From assembly GCA_005889395.1 (NCBI GenBank), contig VBFX01000118.1, positions 1-14,372 of the forward strand: 14,372 bases of DNA, read 5' to 3'. The stretch comes from Chloroflexota bacterium (lineage in GTDB: Bacteria; Chloroflexota; Dormibacteria; CF-121). The notes beneath the pieces were generated by a model. That model ran no database searches. It was not told where the DNA came from and saw only the letters and a list, made by a program, of their open reading frames with translations. Within the stretch, counting starts at the first letter, position 1. Each line of letters starts with the position of its first letter. The position numbers and the translations under genes were made by a program. Positions 8,216-14,322 of the stretch are shown piece after piece.

Positions 8216-8282
8216 ACCCTCACGATAACGTGACAGGGTCCTCTAGTGATTTGTGGCGCTCACGTCCTAGACTGGCCGCGGG
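8216..8282. promoter_or_regulatory. Divergent promoter region between xfp and the phosphoesterase
   Basis: These 67 bases must drive both divergent genes. On the minus strand TATCGT (8227-8222) ends 6 bases before the xfp ATG. On the plus strand TAGACT (8268-8273) ends 9 bases before the phosphoesterase ATG. Both are TANNNT boxes at a distance that would put the transcript start at or next to the start codon, and neither gene has a properly spaced Shine-Dalgarno. I find no convincing -35 boxes or operator palindromes, so the call rests on geometry. Confidence 0.4.
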
Positions 8283-9251
8283 ATGAGGAAACCTCTAAAA
8301 AATCCGATTCAACACGTCGTGATCATCGTCAAGGAGAACCACGCGTTCGACAACTACTTCGGGCGTTTCCCCGATGCCGACGGTGATCCGAATCTGACGC
8401 CTGCCCAAGACCCACCGTCATCCGACCATCCGCACACGCATTCGGCCTGGCTGAACCGCGCCAATGTCGCGGCGAAGGAGCAATATGCGCAGGCGAACAT
8501 TCCGAACTACTGGCGCTACTCCCAGCAGTACACGCTCTGCGACAAATACTTCACCGAGGTCGCCGGTCCCTCGACACCGAACCACCTGATGTTGATCGCG
8601 GCCGACTCGCCCATCATCAACAACCCGCATTACCGCGATCCGATCAAGTCGCAGCCTCCCTTCAACATCGCCTCGCTGCCGGCGGCCCTGGAGAAAGCCG
8701 GCCTGACCTGGGGCAACTACGGCGGTTATGCGCAGGGATATATCACGGCGCTCAAGGTAAGCAAGAAGAACATGACCGCCGACAAGTTCGCCCCCGCCGC
8801 CGCCGCCGGCAAGCTCCCCACCGTCTCCTGGGTCTACGGACCGACGGGCCTCAGCGAGCATCCGGTGGAATCGGTGAAGGCCGGTCAGAAATGGACGGCG
8901 GACCAGGTCGACGCGATCGTCAAGGGTGGGCTGTGGCCCACCACCGTCGTCTTCATCACCTGGGATGACTACGGCGGCTGGTACGACCATGTCACCCCGC
9001 CACTGGTCGAGAAGTGGAAGGACGGCACGCAGTTCCGCTTGGGGTCACGCGTTGGGTGTCTGGTCCTCAGCCCCTACGCGAAACCCAACTACATCTCACA
9101 CACCCAACACTCCCACGTGAGCCTGGTGAAGTTCTGCGAGAAGACGTTCGGTCTGCCGGCGATCAACGCACGCGACAAGGCCGCCGACGACATGTCCGAT
9201 TGCTTCGATTTCTCGCAGAAGCCTCTCCCTCCACCGCAACCCGCGATTTGA
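8283..9251 (+). CDS. Phosphoesterase family protein (phospholipase C / acid phosphatase type, PF04185)
   Basis: A 322-residue member of the alkaline-phosphatase superfamily branch that includes bacterial phospholipase C and AcpA-type acid phosphatases; it hydrolyses phosphate esters. The N-terminus has the family signature HVVIIVKENHAFDNYFGRFP (residues 11-30; E18-N19 are the usual metal/active-site pair). Mid-protein are GPSTPNHLML and PTVSWVYGP. The metal-binding segment WDDYGGWYDHVTPP lies at 227-240, followed by LSPYAKPNYISHTQHSHVSL. It is short for the family and has no signal peptide. An in-frame TAG at 8268-8270 with no alternative start after it shows that the ATG is the true start, so the protein is probably cytoplasmic, unlike most relatives. 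The next gene overlaps by TTGA. Substrate unknown. Confidence 0.9.
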   Translation: MRKPLKNPIQHVVIIVKENHAFDNYFGRFPDADGDPNLTPAQDPPSSDHPHTHSAWLNRANVAAKEQYAQANIPNYWRYSQQYTLCDKYFTEVAGPSTPNHLMLIAADSPIINNPHYRDPIKSQPPFNIASLPAALEKAGLTWGNYGGYAQGYITALKVSKKNMTADKFAPAAAAGKLPTVSWVYGPTGLSEHPVESVKAGQKWTADQVDAIVKGGLWPTTVVFITWDDYGGWYDHVTPPLVEKWKDGTQFRLGSRVGCLVLSPYAKPNYISHTQHSHVSLVKFCEKTFGLPAINARDKAADDMSDCFDFSQKPLPPPQPAI

Positions 9252-9667
9252 CTCGAAAACTTCGCTCCGCGCTACTCCTGTGGGCTTGTCTCCTTCTAGG
9301 CGGGATGCTGGGCTTCTCTCTTCTGGAATCCGGCATCTTCTCGATCCTCTTCCTGCCAGCGACGCTGCTGCTGCTCGGACTATTTCTGATGCAGGCCGAC
9401 AGGCGCACGCGACTGCAGCGAATTGGCGCGTTCCTGCTCGGCGGCGGAATTGGCGGGGCAGCTCCCCTTCTCGCCCTGGTTGTCCGCATCCGCAACGTCT
9501 GCGGCGGAAGCGGTCAAGTCGGGTCCTCGTCAGGCGGCGGGGGATCGTACGAGTGCTATTCGATCGAGACACTCTGGGCCCTTATCCCGTACGGCACGGT
9601 CCTCTGCCTCGGCGTGCTGCTGCTGTTCCTGGCCTGGCGGAAGCGAGCGGAATCGATCGGTCCGTAG
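9248..9667 (+). CDS. Small four-helix membrane protein, unknown function
   Basis: A 139-residue integral membrane protein, not recognised as a named family. The TTG start at 9248 shares a TTGA overlap with the phosphoesterase stop and gives a sensible N-terminus (MTRKLRSALLLWACLLLGG). No other start lies close, and upstream sequence in this frame is inside the preceding gene. Hydrophobic segments are at about residues 7-25, 29-49, 58-79 and 108-130. Basic residues at the N-terminus, between helices 2 and 3 (DRRTRLQR) and at the C-terminus (WRKRAES) put both ends in the cytoplasm. The loop between helices 3 and 4 is rich in Gly and Ser and has two cysteines (C85 and C103) that could form a disulfide outside. 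Coupling to the phosphoesterase suggests joint production, but the link is unproven. Confidence 0.75.
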   Translation: MTRKLRSALLLWACLLLGGMLGFSLLESGIFSILFLPATLLLLGLFLMQADRRTRLQRIGAFLLGGGIGGAAPLLALVVRIRNVCGGSGQVGSSSGGGGSYECYSIETLWALIPYGTVLCLGVLLLFLAWRKRAESIGP

Positions 9668-9716
9668 CCTCGTCGCCCGCCTGCCGTTTCCAGCGTCCTC
9701 AGCCGTTGGAACGAAT

Positions 9717-10946
9717 GTGCCGTTCCTCGAGCCGCTGCTCGCCGCTGCCGTCCTTGCCGGCGCGATGCTGGCGTTGCTCGCGGCCGGGCTGGCCGGCTAT
9801 CGCCTGGCCAGGCGCCGGTCGGCTCCCCAGCGCTCGGCGCTGCGGATCATCAGCGAGCTGACTCCGGAGGGCTTGAAGCGGAGGACACCGGCGATCGCGG
9901 ACAAGCTCGCCCGGGCCGCCCTCACCCGCCTCTGGGCACTCACCGACCCGGTCATGACTCGCCAGCGCCAGCTCCTCGAACAGAATGGCGAATTACAGCG
10001 TCGTTACGGCCAGGCCCGGGCGCTGATCGACCTGATGGCCGAGTTCAACCAGGTCATGCAGCCGGCGGCCGTTCTGGATCGGCTGAGCTTCGGGTTGAGC
10101 CGCTTCTTCGCCGGCGATGGCGTCGCGATCTGGATCCGCGCCTCGCAAGGACACTTCGAGCTGGCCGTCAAGGTCGCGGAGGATTTCCCGACCTCGCTCA
10201 ACCCGCACGACCGCTGGGTCGCGACGGTCATGGCGGGCGATGCCGGCCTGCTCCTCCCCTTCTGGCTCGACCGTGAGATGCCCTGCATGGCCGCGCCGCT
10301 GCTCGACGCCCAGGGCCAGCGTATCGGCATCGTGGCGCTGACCTCGCGCCGACGTCCCGCGTACACCGTCGAAGACGGCGCCTTTCTCCGGACCGTCATC
10401 GGCCACGCCGCCATGGCGATCCAGAACGCAACGTTGTATCAGTTCATCGACACGCTGTCGCGGATCGATCCGCTGACCGGCCTCCACAACCGCCGCGAGT
10501 TCGATCGGTTGCTGCAGCAAGCGCTGGCCGCCGCAACCCAGTCGGGCCAGCCCCTATCCCTGATCATGGCCGACATTGATCACTTCAAGCAGGTCAACGA
10601 CCGCTTCGGGCACCAGGAGGGCGACCGCGGATTGCAGCAGATGGCCCGCCTGATCCAACAGGTGCCTCGGCGCGCGACCGACGCGAGTTTCCGGATCGGT
10701 GGCGAGGAGTTCGCGATCCTGATGGGTGACACCGACAAGGCCGGCGCGGTCGATGTATCCGAAACGCTACGCGGCGTTACCGAGGGCGCCAAGTTCCTTC
10801 CCAACGGCGAGGCCATGACCGTCAGCCTGGGCATCGCGACCTTTCCGGCTGATGGCCGGGATGCGGCGACCCTGATCGCCATGGCCGATCGCGCCCTCTA
10901 CCAGGCCAAGGCCGGCGGCCGAAACCGCGTCGTCGCCGCCGCCTAG
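9717..10946 (+). CDS. Membrane-anchored GAF-GGDEF diguanylate cyclase
   Basis: Predicted to make cyclic di-GMP from two GTP at the inner membrane. GTG at 9717 gives 409 residues: one N-terminal membrane helix (about 4-29), a helical linker probably forming a coiled coil (60-115), a GAF-like sensor domain (about 115-240) and a GGDEF domain (about 245-405). The catalytic domain has DPLTGLHNRREF at 251-262, the metal aspartates in MADIDHFKQVNDRFGH, the active-site signature GGEEF at 328-332 and a C-terminal MADRALYQAKAGGRNRV. An intact product-inhibition I-site RATD (319-322) lies five residues before GGEEF. All catalytic residues are present. The start is chosen because it directly precedes the membrane helix and clears the previous gene by 49 bases; the Shine-Dalgarno is weak. 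The signal sensed by the GAF domain is unknown. Confidence 0.9.
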   Translation: MPFLEPLLAAAVLAGAMLALLAAGLAGYRLARRRSAPQRSALRIISELTPEGLKRRTPAIADKLARAALTRLWALTDPVMTRQRQLLEQNGELQRRYGQARALIDLMAEFNQVMQPAAVLDRLSFGLSRFFAGDGVAIWIRASQGHFELAVKVAEDFPTSLNPHDRWVATVMAGDAGLLLPFWLDREMPCMAAPLLDAQGQRIGIVALTSRRRPAYTVEDGAFLRTVIGHAAMAIQNATLYQFIDTLSRIDPLTGLHNRREFDRLLQQALAAATQSGQPLSLIMADIDHFKQVNDRFGHQEGDRGLQQMARLIQQVPRRATDASFRIGGEEFAILMGDTDKAGAVDVSETLRGVTEGAKFLPNGEAMTVSLGIATFPADGRDAATLIAMADRALYQAKAGGRNRVVAAA

Positions 10947-10972
10947 CTCCACCTCACCCGCGCCAGCCTCTC

Positions 10973-11006
10973 GCGGCGTCTAACGGATTGAACGGCAAAA
11001 CGCCGC
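10973..11006. promoter_or_regulatory. Inverted repeat upstream of the AMIN-like protein gene
   Basis: GCGGCGT (10973-10979) and ACGCCGC (11000-11006) are perfect inverted repeats 20 bases apart. The spacer holds TTGAAC (10988-10993), which resembles a -35 box; TTCATT at 11011-11016 is a poor -10 at 17-base spacing. The right arm also forms a shorter hairpin (CGGC-AAAAC-GCCG). It may be an operator over a promoter, or part of the transcript end of the preceding gene. There is no T tract, which argues against a classical terminator. Confidence 0.35.
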
Positions 11007-11024
11007 CAGATTCATTGGACTCAT

Positions 11025-11030
11025 AGGAGG
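11025..11030 (+). promoter_or_regulatory. Strong Shine-Dalgarno for the AMIN-like protein gene
   Basis: AGGAGG lies 9 bases before the ATG at 11040. It is one of only two perfect Shine-Dalgarno sequences noticed before a start in this window, the other being GGAGGAGG at 12368-12375. It fixes the start of the following gene and suggests strong translation. Confidence 0.8.
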
Positions 11031-11039
11031 AAAACCGTA

Positions 11040-11786
11040 ATGTTCCCGAGGCTTCGACGCGACGTCCGATTGACACTGGGTGCCCTCGCAGTAACCGCGG
11101 GCGCCCTGACCCTCACGGGCATCTTGCCAGCATCCGCCGATAGCGTCGGCGCTTTCACCTGTGCCGACAAGACCGGAGGCGTCGCCGGGGCCTCCGGGAC
11201 CGTATACGACGTCAGGGTCGCCCACCACGACGGTTACGACCGCCTGGTCATCGGCTTTCCGACGACCAACACCATGCCGCAATATCAGCTCAACCGCCAG
11301 ACGACCGCGCAGTTCGTCCGCGACGCCAGCGGCCAACCGGTGACGCTGAGCGGCTCCGCCGGAATCCGCGTCGTCCTTCAGAACGCCGATATCGTCAACG
11401 GCGCTCCTAACGATCTCAAACCCAACTTGCCGGAGATCCGCGAAGTGGCGCAGATCGGCGACTTCGAGCGCGTCGTGAGCTACGGCGTTGGCCTGTCGAC
11501 ACCGGCCTGCATCCGGGTCCTCGAACTCAGCGGACCGACTCGCCTGGTGATCGACGTGCAAACGGCCCCGGACGCCGCTGCGGCGACCGCGGCGCCGTCA
11601 TCGAGCGTCGTGGCGTCGACGGCCACCAGCCAGCCGGCGACCCCATCCGGTCTGGCGGCGACGGGTCACCCGGCGCAGCCTGCGCAACCGGCGAACTCCT
11701 CGGTCATCGCCACGCTGATCCTCGGGCTATTGGCCGTCACCGCCGGGCTGGCCATCGCCGGCATCCGGCGATTTGCGAGGAAATGA
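11040..11786 (+). CDS. Secreted AMIN-like domain protein with C-terminal anchor (LAATG tail)
   Basis: A 248-residue cell-surface protein. Residues 1-33 are a signal peptide (RLRR, hydrophobic core, PASA then D34). Residues about 39-174 form one AMIN-like domain: FTCADKTGG, HHDGYDRLVIGF, QFVRDASGQPVTLSGSAG, REVAQIGDFERVVSYGVGL, ACIRVLEL, TRLVIDV. Its two cysteines (C41, C157) are conserved in the neighbouring copies and may pair. An Ala/Ser/Thr/Pro-rich linker (175-221) leads to a membrane helix (222-241) and the basic tail RRFARK. LAATG at 205-209 before the helix resembles the LAxTG signal of class E sortases, though it lies farther from the helix than usual. AMIN domains target periplasmic enzymes to envelope sites in other bacteria; here the role is unknown. 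The sigma factor gene 63 bases downstream and shared domains suggest one functional module. Confidence 0.8.
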   Translation: MFPRLRRDVRLTLGALAVTAGALTLTGILPASADSVGAFTCADKTGGVAGASGTVYDVRVAHHDGYDRLVIGFPTTNTMPQYQLNRQTTAQFVRDASGQPVTLSGSAGIRVVLQNADIVNGAPNDLKPNLPEIREVAQIGDFERVVSYGVGLSTPACIRVLELSGPTRLVIDVQTAPDAAAATAAPSSSVVASTATSQPATPSGLAATGHPAQPAQPANSSVIATLILGLLAVTAGLAIAGIRRFARK

Positions 11787-11849
11787 TCACGGTCCGGCCA
11801 ATTCCCTCATCTCACCCGTTCACGAGACTCGCAGCGTCATACGATTGGC

Positions 11850-12386
11850 ATGCTCATGGATCCCGCGTTCGGGCGCGTCATCGCCCGCTGGCGAGAAGGC
11901 GACCGTGACGCCTTCGAGGAGGTCGTGGACCGCTACGGCCTCCAACTGCTCCGGACGGCTCGTTTGATTCTGCGCGATGAGGCACTGGCCGAAGATGCCA
12001 TCCAGGAGACCTTTCTCAAAGCCTGGCAGCGGATCGGCAGTTTGCATGACGAAGACCCGGGACCGTGGCTCACAAGAATCGCCATGAATGAAAGCATCTC
12101 GACCTACCGTCGGCGCCATCGCTTCCAGGCGCTCACCGAGCGCTTCGGCCGCCTCGGCGGCGGGAAGCGTGAGGTGTCGAGCGAGGCACGGCTTGACCTA
12201 GCACATGCGCTCGATCAACTGACCGCGGAGCAACGCGCCGCGGTCGCGCTCCGTTACTACCAGGACCTGAGCGTCGAAGAGACCGCGCGCGTGCTCAAGG
12301 CCCCCGTCGACACCGTGAAGTCGCGCTTGAAGACCGCGCTCCGCCGGCTTCGCGAGCTGACGGGGTCGGAGGAGGCGTTCGGATGA
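11850..12386 (+). CDS. ECF-type RNA polymerase sigma factor
   Basis: A 178-residue sigma-70 family protein of extracytoplasmic-function size, with only regions 2 and 4. Region 2 spans about residues 10-85 (DAFEEVVDRYGLQLLRTARL, AEDAIQETFLKAWQRI, WLTRIAMNESISTYRRRHR). Region 4 spans about 118-170 (LDQLTAEQRAAVALRYYQDL, then the helix-turn-helix SVEETARVLKAPVDTVKSRL and KTALRRLREL). It directs RNA polymerase to a specific promoter set. The ATG at 11856 (MDPAFGRV) is an equally good start. TACGAT at 11840-11845 may be a -10 box. The stop overlaps the next gene by ATGA, so it is coupled to its probable membrane partner. I found no clear ECF-type -35/-10 pair upstream of it or of the gene before it, so autoregulation is not shown. 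Confidence 0.93.
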   Translation: MLMDPAFGRVIARWREGDRDAFEEVVDRYGLQLLRTARLILRDEALAEDAIQETFLKAWQRIGSLHDEDPGPWLTRIAMNESISTYRRRHRFQALTERFGRLGGGKREVSSEARLDLAHALDQLTAEQRAAVALRYYQDLSVEETARVLKAPVDTVKSRLKTALRRLRELTGSEEAFG

Positions 12387-13426
12387 GCGACGACTTCGAG
12401 AAGAACCTGCGCGACCACCTGCATCGCGAAGCGGAGGAGACCCGCGAGTTCCCCCGCCGGCTCCGTGGCCGGATCCGAGACGGCATCGCCCCGCACACCC
12501 GCGCGCGGATGGCCCCACAGCTCGCACTGGCCGGTGCCCTGGTCCTGGTCGCCGTCGCCGTTCTGGCGTTTCGCAATCCCACGATCATCAAGGTCGTCAC
12601 CACCGGCATCACAGGCTTGATCGCGCCGAGCCCATCGCCCACCCCGCAACCATTCGTCTGCCAGGATCAATCCGGTGGGACCACCGGGCTGAGCGCGACG
12701 CTCACCGCCATCCGCCCCGCCTCACATGCCGGCGATGGCTACGACCGAGTCGTGTTCGACTTCAATGGTGGCATTCCCTCCTGGGATCTTGCGCGACAGG
12801 AATCGGCCAGCTTCGTCCGTGATGCGAGCGGCCAGCAAGTCACGCTGGAGGGGAACACGGGCCTCAAGCTCATCCTTCGCGCAACGGACGTGACGGGCAA
12901 CGTTTCAAGCGATCTGCAGCCTCGCCTTACATCGATTCGTGAAATCGCCCAGATTGGCAACTTCGAGCACCAGCTCACGTATGGCATCGGCCTGTCGTCG
13001 TCGCAATGCGTCCGGGTGTTGCAGTTGACCAACTCGCGGCTCGTCATCGACGTCGCCACATCTGGATCGGCCTCAACGACGGCCGCCCCAACCCCCCTCC
13101 CGACCCAACCCGCCGCGACCGATCTCGGCGCGTTTAGCTGCCTTGATCACAGTGGCGGTGCCGACAGCGGGCCGGCGATGCAGCTGACCGCGATGCGGGT
13201 CGCCCATCAGACGGGCTTCGACCGGATCGTTTTCGAGTTCGCGCCGCAGGCCGGCGCCACGACGCACATTCCTGCCTATACCGTGTCGCGGCAGGCCTCG
13301 GCGAAGTTCATCAAGGATCCAAGCGGCCTGCCCGTCACCATGCGCGGATCGGCGGGGCTTCGCATCGTCTTCCATGGGGCGAGCGGGGCGACAAGTTACA
13401 CCGGCAGCCGCGATCAAGCTCAGTAA
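12383..13426 (+). CDS. Probable membrane anti-sigma factor with two AMIN-like domains, the second truncated
   Basis: A 347-residue single-pass protein, coupled to the ECF sigma factor by ATGA and preceded by a strong Shine-Dalgarno (GGAGGAGG, 12368-12375). Residues 1-45 are a charged cytoplasmic helix (FEKNLRDHLHREAEETREF) without the HxxxCxxC zinc motif of common anti-sigma factors. A membrane helix lies at 46-63 and a Ser/Pro linker at 81-90. AMIN-like domain 1 (91-225) has C93 and C209, GDGYDRVVFDF and SFVRDASGQQVTL. Domain 2 starts at about 249 (FSCLDHSGG, TGFDRIVFEF, KFIKDPSGLPVTMRGSAG) but ends in an unrelated tail, SYTGSRDQAQ. Its missing last strand is encoded in another frame just past the stop. 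The anti-sigma role is inferred from gene order, topology and family habit. Outward domains may sense the envelope and release sigma. Confidence 0.78.
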   Translation: MSDDFEKNLRDHLHREAEETREFPRRLRGRIRDGIAPHTRARMAPQLALAGALVLVAVAVLAFRNPTIIKVVTTGITGLIAPSPSPTPQPFVCQDQSGGTTGLSATLTAIRPASHAGDGYDRVVFDFNGGIPSWDLARQESASFVRDASGQQVTLEGNTGLKLILRATDVTGNVSSDLQPRLTSIREIAQIGNFEHQLTYGIGLSSSQCVRVLQLTNSRLVIDVATSGSASTTAAPTPLPTQPAATDLGAFSCLDHSGGADSGPAMQLTAMRVAHQTGFDRIVFEFAPQAGATTHIPAYTVSRQASAKFIKDPSGLPVTMRGSAGLRIVFHGASGATSYTGSRDQAQ

Positions 13427-13463
13427 TCCCACCCGGCTCGTGATCGACGTCCAGACCCCGTAA
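13411..13463 (+). pseudogene. Out-of-frame remnant of the last AMIN-like strand
   Basis: From 13413 a frame shifted by one base from the preceding gene reads IKLSNPTRLVIDVQTP and ends at TAA 13461-13463. The first 248-residue AMIN-like protein has ELSGPTRLVIDVQTAP at the end of its domain, so this is clearly the lost C-terminal strand. Compared with that domain, about 100 bases are missing between GLRIVF and this strand, not a multiple of three, which explains the shift. The middle part (REVAQIG, GLS, second cysteine) is absent. Confidence 0.8.
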
Positions 13464-13484
13464 GCTCGACCCCGTGGCGACGCC

Positions 13485-13694
13485 ATGAAGCCGGTCGTGC
13501 GAATCGTGCTGGGAATCGCGCTTGTCCTCGTGGGCCTTCTCACGACCACATTCTTTGGGCTCCTGCTCCTGATCGCGGATTGCACGCAGCGATGCCAGGC
13601 GAACCACGAGCAACTGGTCCCGCTCGCCGTGGTCCTCGTTGGCGTCGCCCTGACCGTCGTTGGTGTGCTTCTGCTAGCGAGGCGTCTCGGCTGA
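13485..13694 (+). CDS. Small two-helix membrane protein, unknown function
   Basis: A 69-residue protein with membrane helices at about residues 4-31 (IVLGIALVLVGLLTTTFFGL) and 43-65 (LVPLAVVLVGVALTVVGVLL). They are joined by a short loop with CxxxC (C33, C37; DCTQRCQANHEQ), and the protein ends in basic ARRLG. Both termini are probably cytoplasmic, with the cysteine loop outside. The ATG at 13485 follows the AMIN remnant by 21 bases and has no good Shine-Dalgarno. The last 21 bases overlap the convergent MBL-fold gene. The strongly hydrophobic, regularly charged composition supports a real gene, but it could be spurious. It may belong to the sigma-factor operon. Confidence 0.6.
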   Translation: MKPVVRIVLGIALVLVGLLTTTFFGLLLLIADCTQRCQANHEQLVPLAVVLVGVALTVVGVLLLARRLG

Positions 13695-14234
13695 CGGCTT
13701 GAACGCGGCTCCATGACCGGGGACGATGAGCTGGGCGATCTCCAGCACACGCGCCCGGTTGCGATGGAGGGCGGACGCGTCAGACGCCAGCGGGTCCTCC
13801 GCAGGGCCGGTTGCCAACCACCACAGGTGCGTGAACGCCACCGTGCCGCCGCTGGTCGAGACCAGCGAGGTGATGTCTTGTGGCGTGTGCCCGGGCGTTT
13901 CGATCAAACGGATCGATGGACTGAGCGCAAACCCTTCCGCTGGACGTCCGCTCCAGACATCGCCCTGGTAGATCGCCCAGAAGTCGTGAAAGCGGGCCTT
14001 GGGAAAGAGCGCCGCGTTGAGCGTGTGGTCCGGGTGATGGTGGGAAAAGACGACGTCCGTGATCTCATTGGGTGAATCGACCAGCTCCCCGAGTGGACCC
14101 AGGATGGCGGCCGGTTCGGGCACCATTCCCGGGTCGACGACCACCCGGACGTCGCCGTCCCGTACGAAGCTGACCGTGCCCGCGACCCGCTCCCCGACGT
14201 AGCCGGTAAACAGGACGCGAAACTCGGCGGTCAC
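13674..14234 (-). CDS. MBL-fold metallohydrolase (MBLAC1-like), atypical metal ligand
   Basis: A 186-residue metallo-beta-lactamase-fold hydrolase without a signal peptide. Visible elements are VVVDPGM (31-37), the metal motif SHHHPDH (64-70: H65, H67, D69, H70), TPGHTPQD with H116, and IVPGHGAAF with H174. The layout, including the RNRARVLEIA helix before PGHG, resembles human MBLAC1 and its bacterial relatives. Where most family members have the bridging aspartate (AGD), this protein reads FTHLWW with H136; I recall the same THLWW in related bacterial proteins, so it may mark a subfamily. The start is GTG at 14234; GGAAG touches it, so the ribosome site is poor. It overlaps the small membrane protein gene tail to tail. 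Substrate unknown. Confidence 0.88.
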   Translation of the reverse strand: MTAEFRVLFTGYVGERVAGTVSFVRDGDVRVVVDPGMVPEPAAILGPLGELVDSPNEITDVVFSHHHPDHTLNAALFPKARFHDFWAIYQGDVWSGRPAEGFALSPSIRLIETPGHTPQDITSLVSTSGGTVAFTHLWWLATGPAEDPLASDASALHRNRARVLEIAQLIVPGHGAAFKPSAETPR

Positions 14235-14322
14235 TTCCGGGATCGATCTTACTCACCGCAAAGCAAGCCTGGACTGAACCGGAGCGTTACATCTGCCGTT
14301 GACCCGGCCCCGGCTTGCCCCC

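Noticed and set aside
9423..9716. Longer N-terminus for the diguanylate cyclase
   Set aside because: It would overlap nearly all of the coupled membrane protein gene and encodes Arg/Ser-rich shadow sequence; GTG 9717 directly precedes the membrane helix.
10973..11006. The inverted repeat after the diguanylate cyclase gene as a classical terminator
   Set aside because: Stem of 7 bases with a 20-base loop and no T tract; kept only as a possible regulatory inverted repeat.
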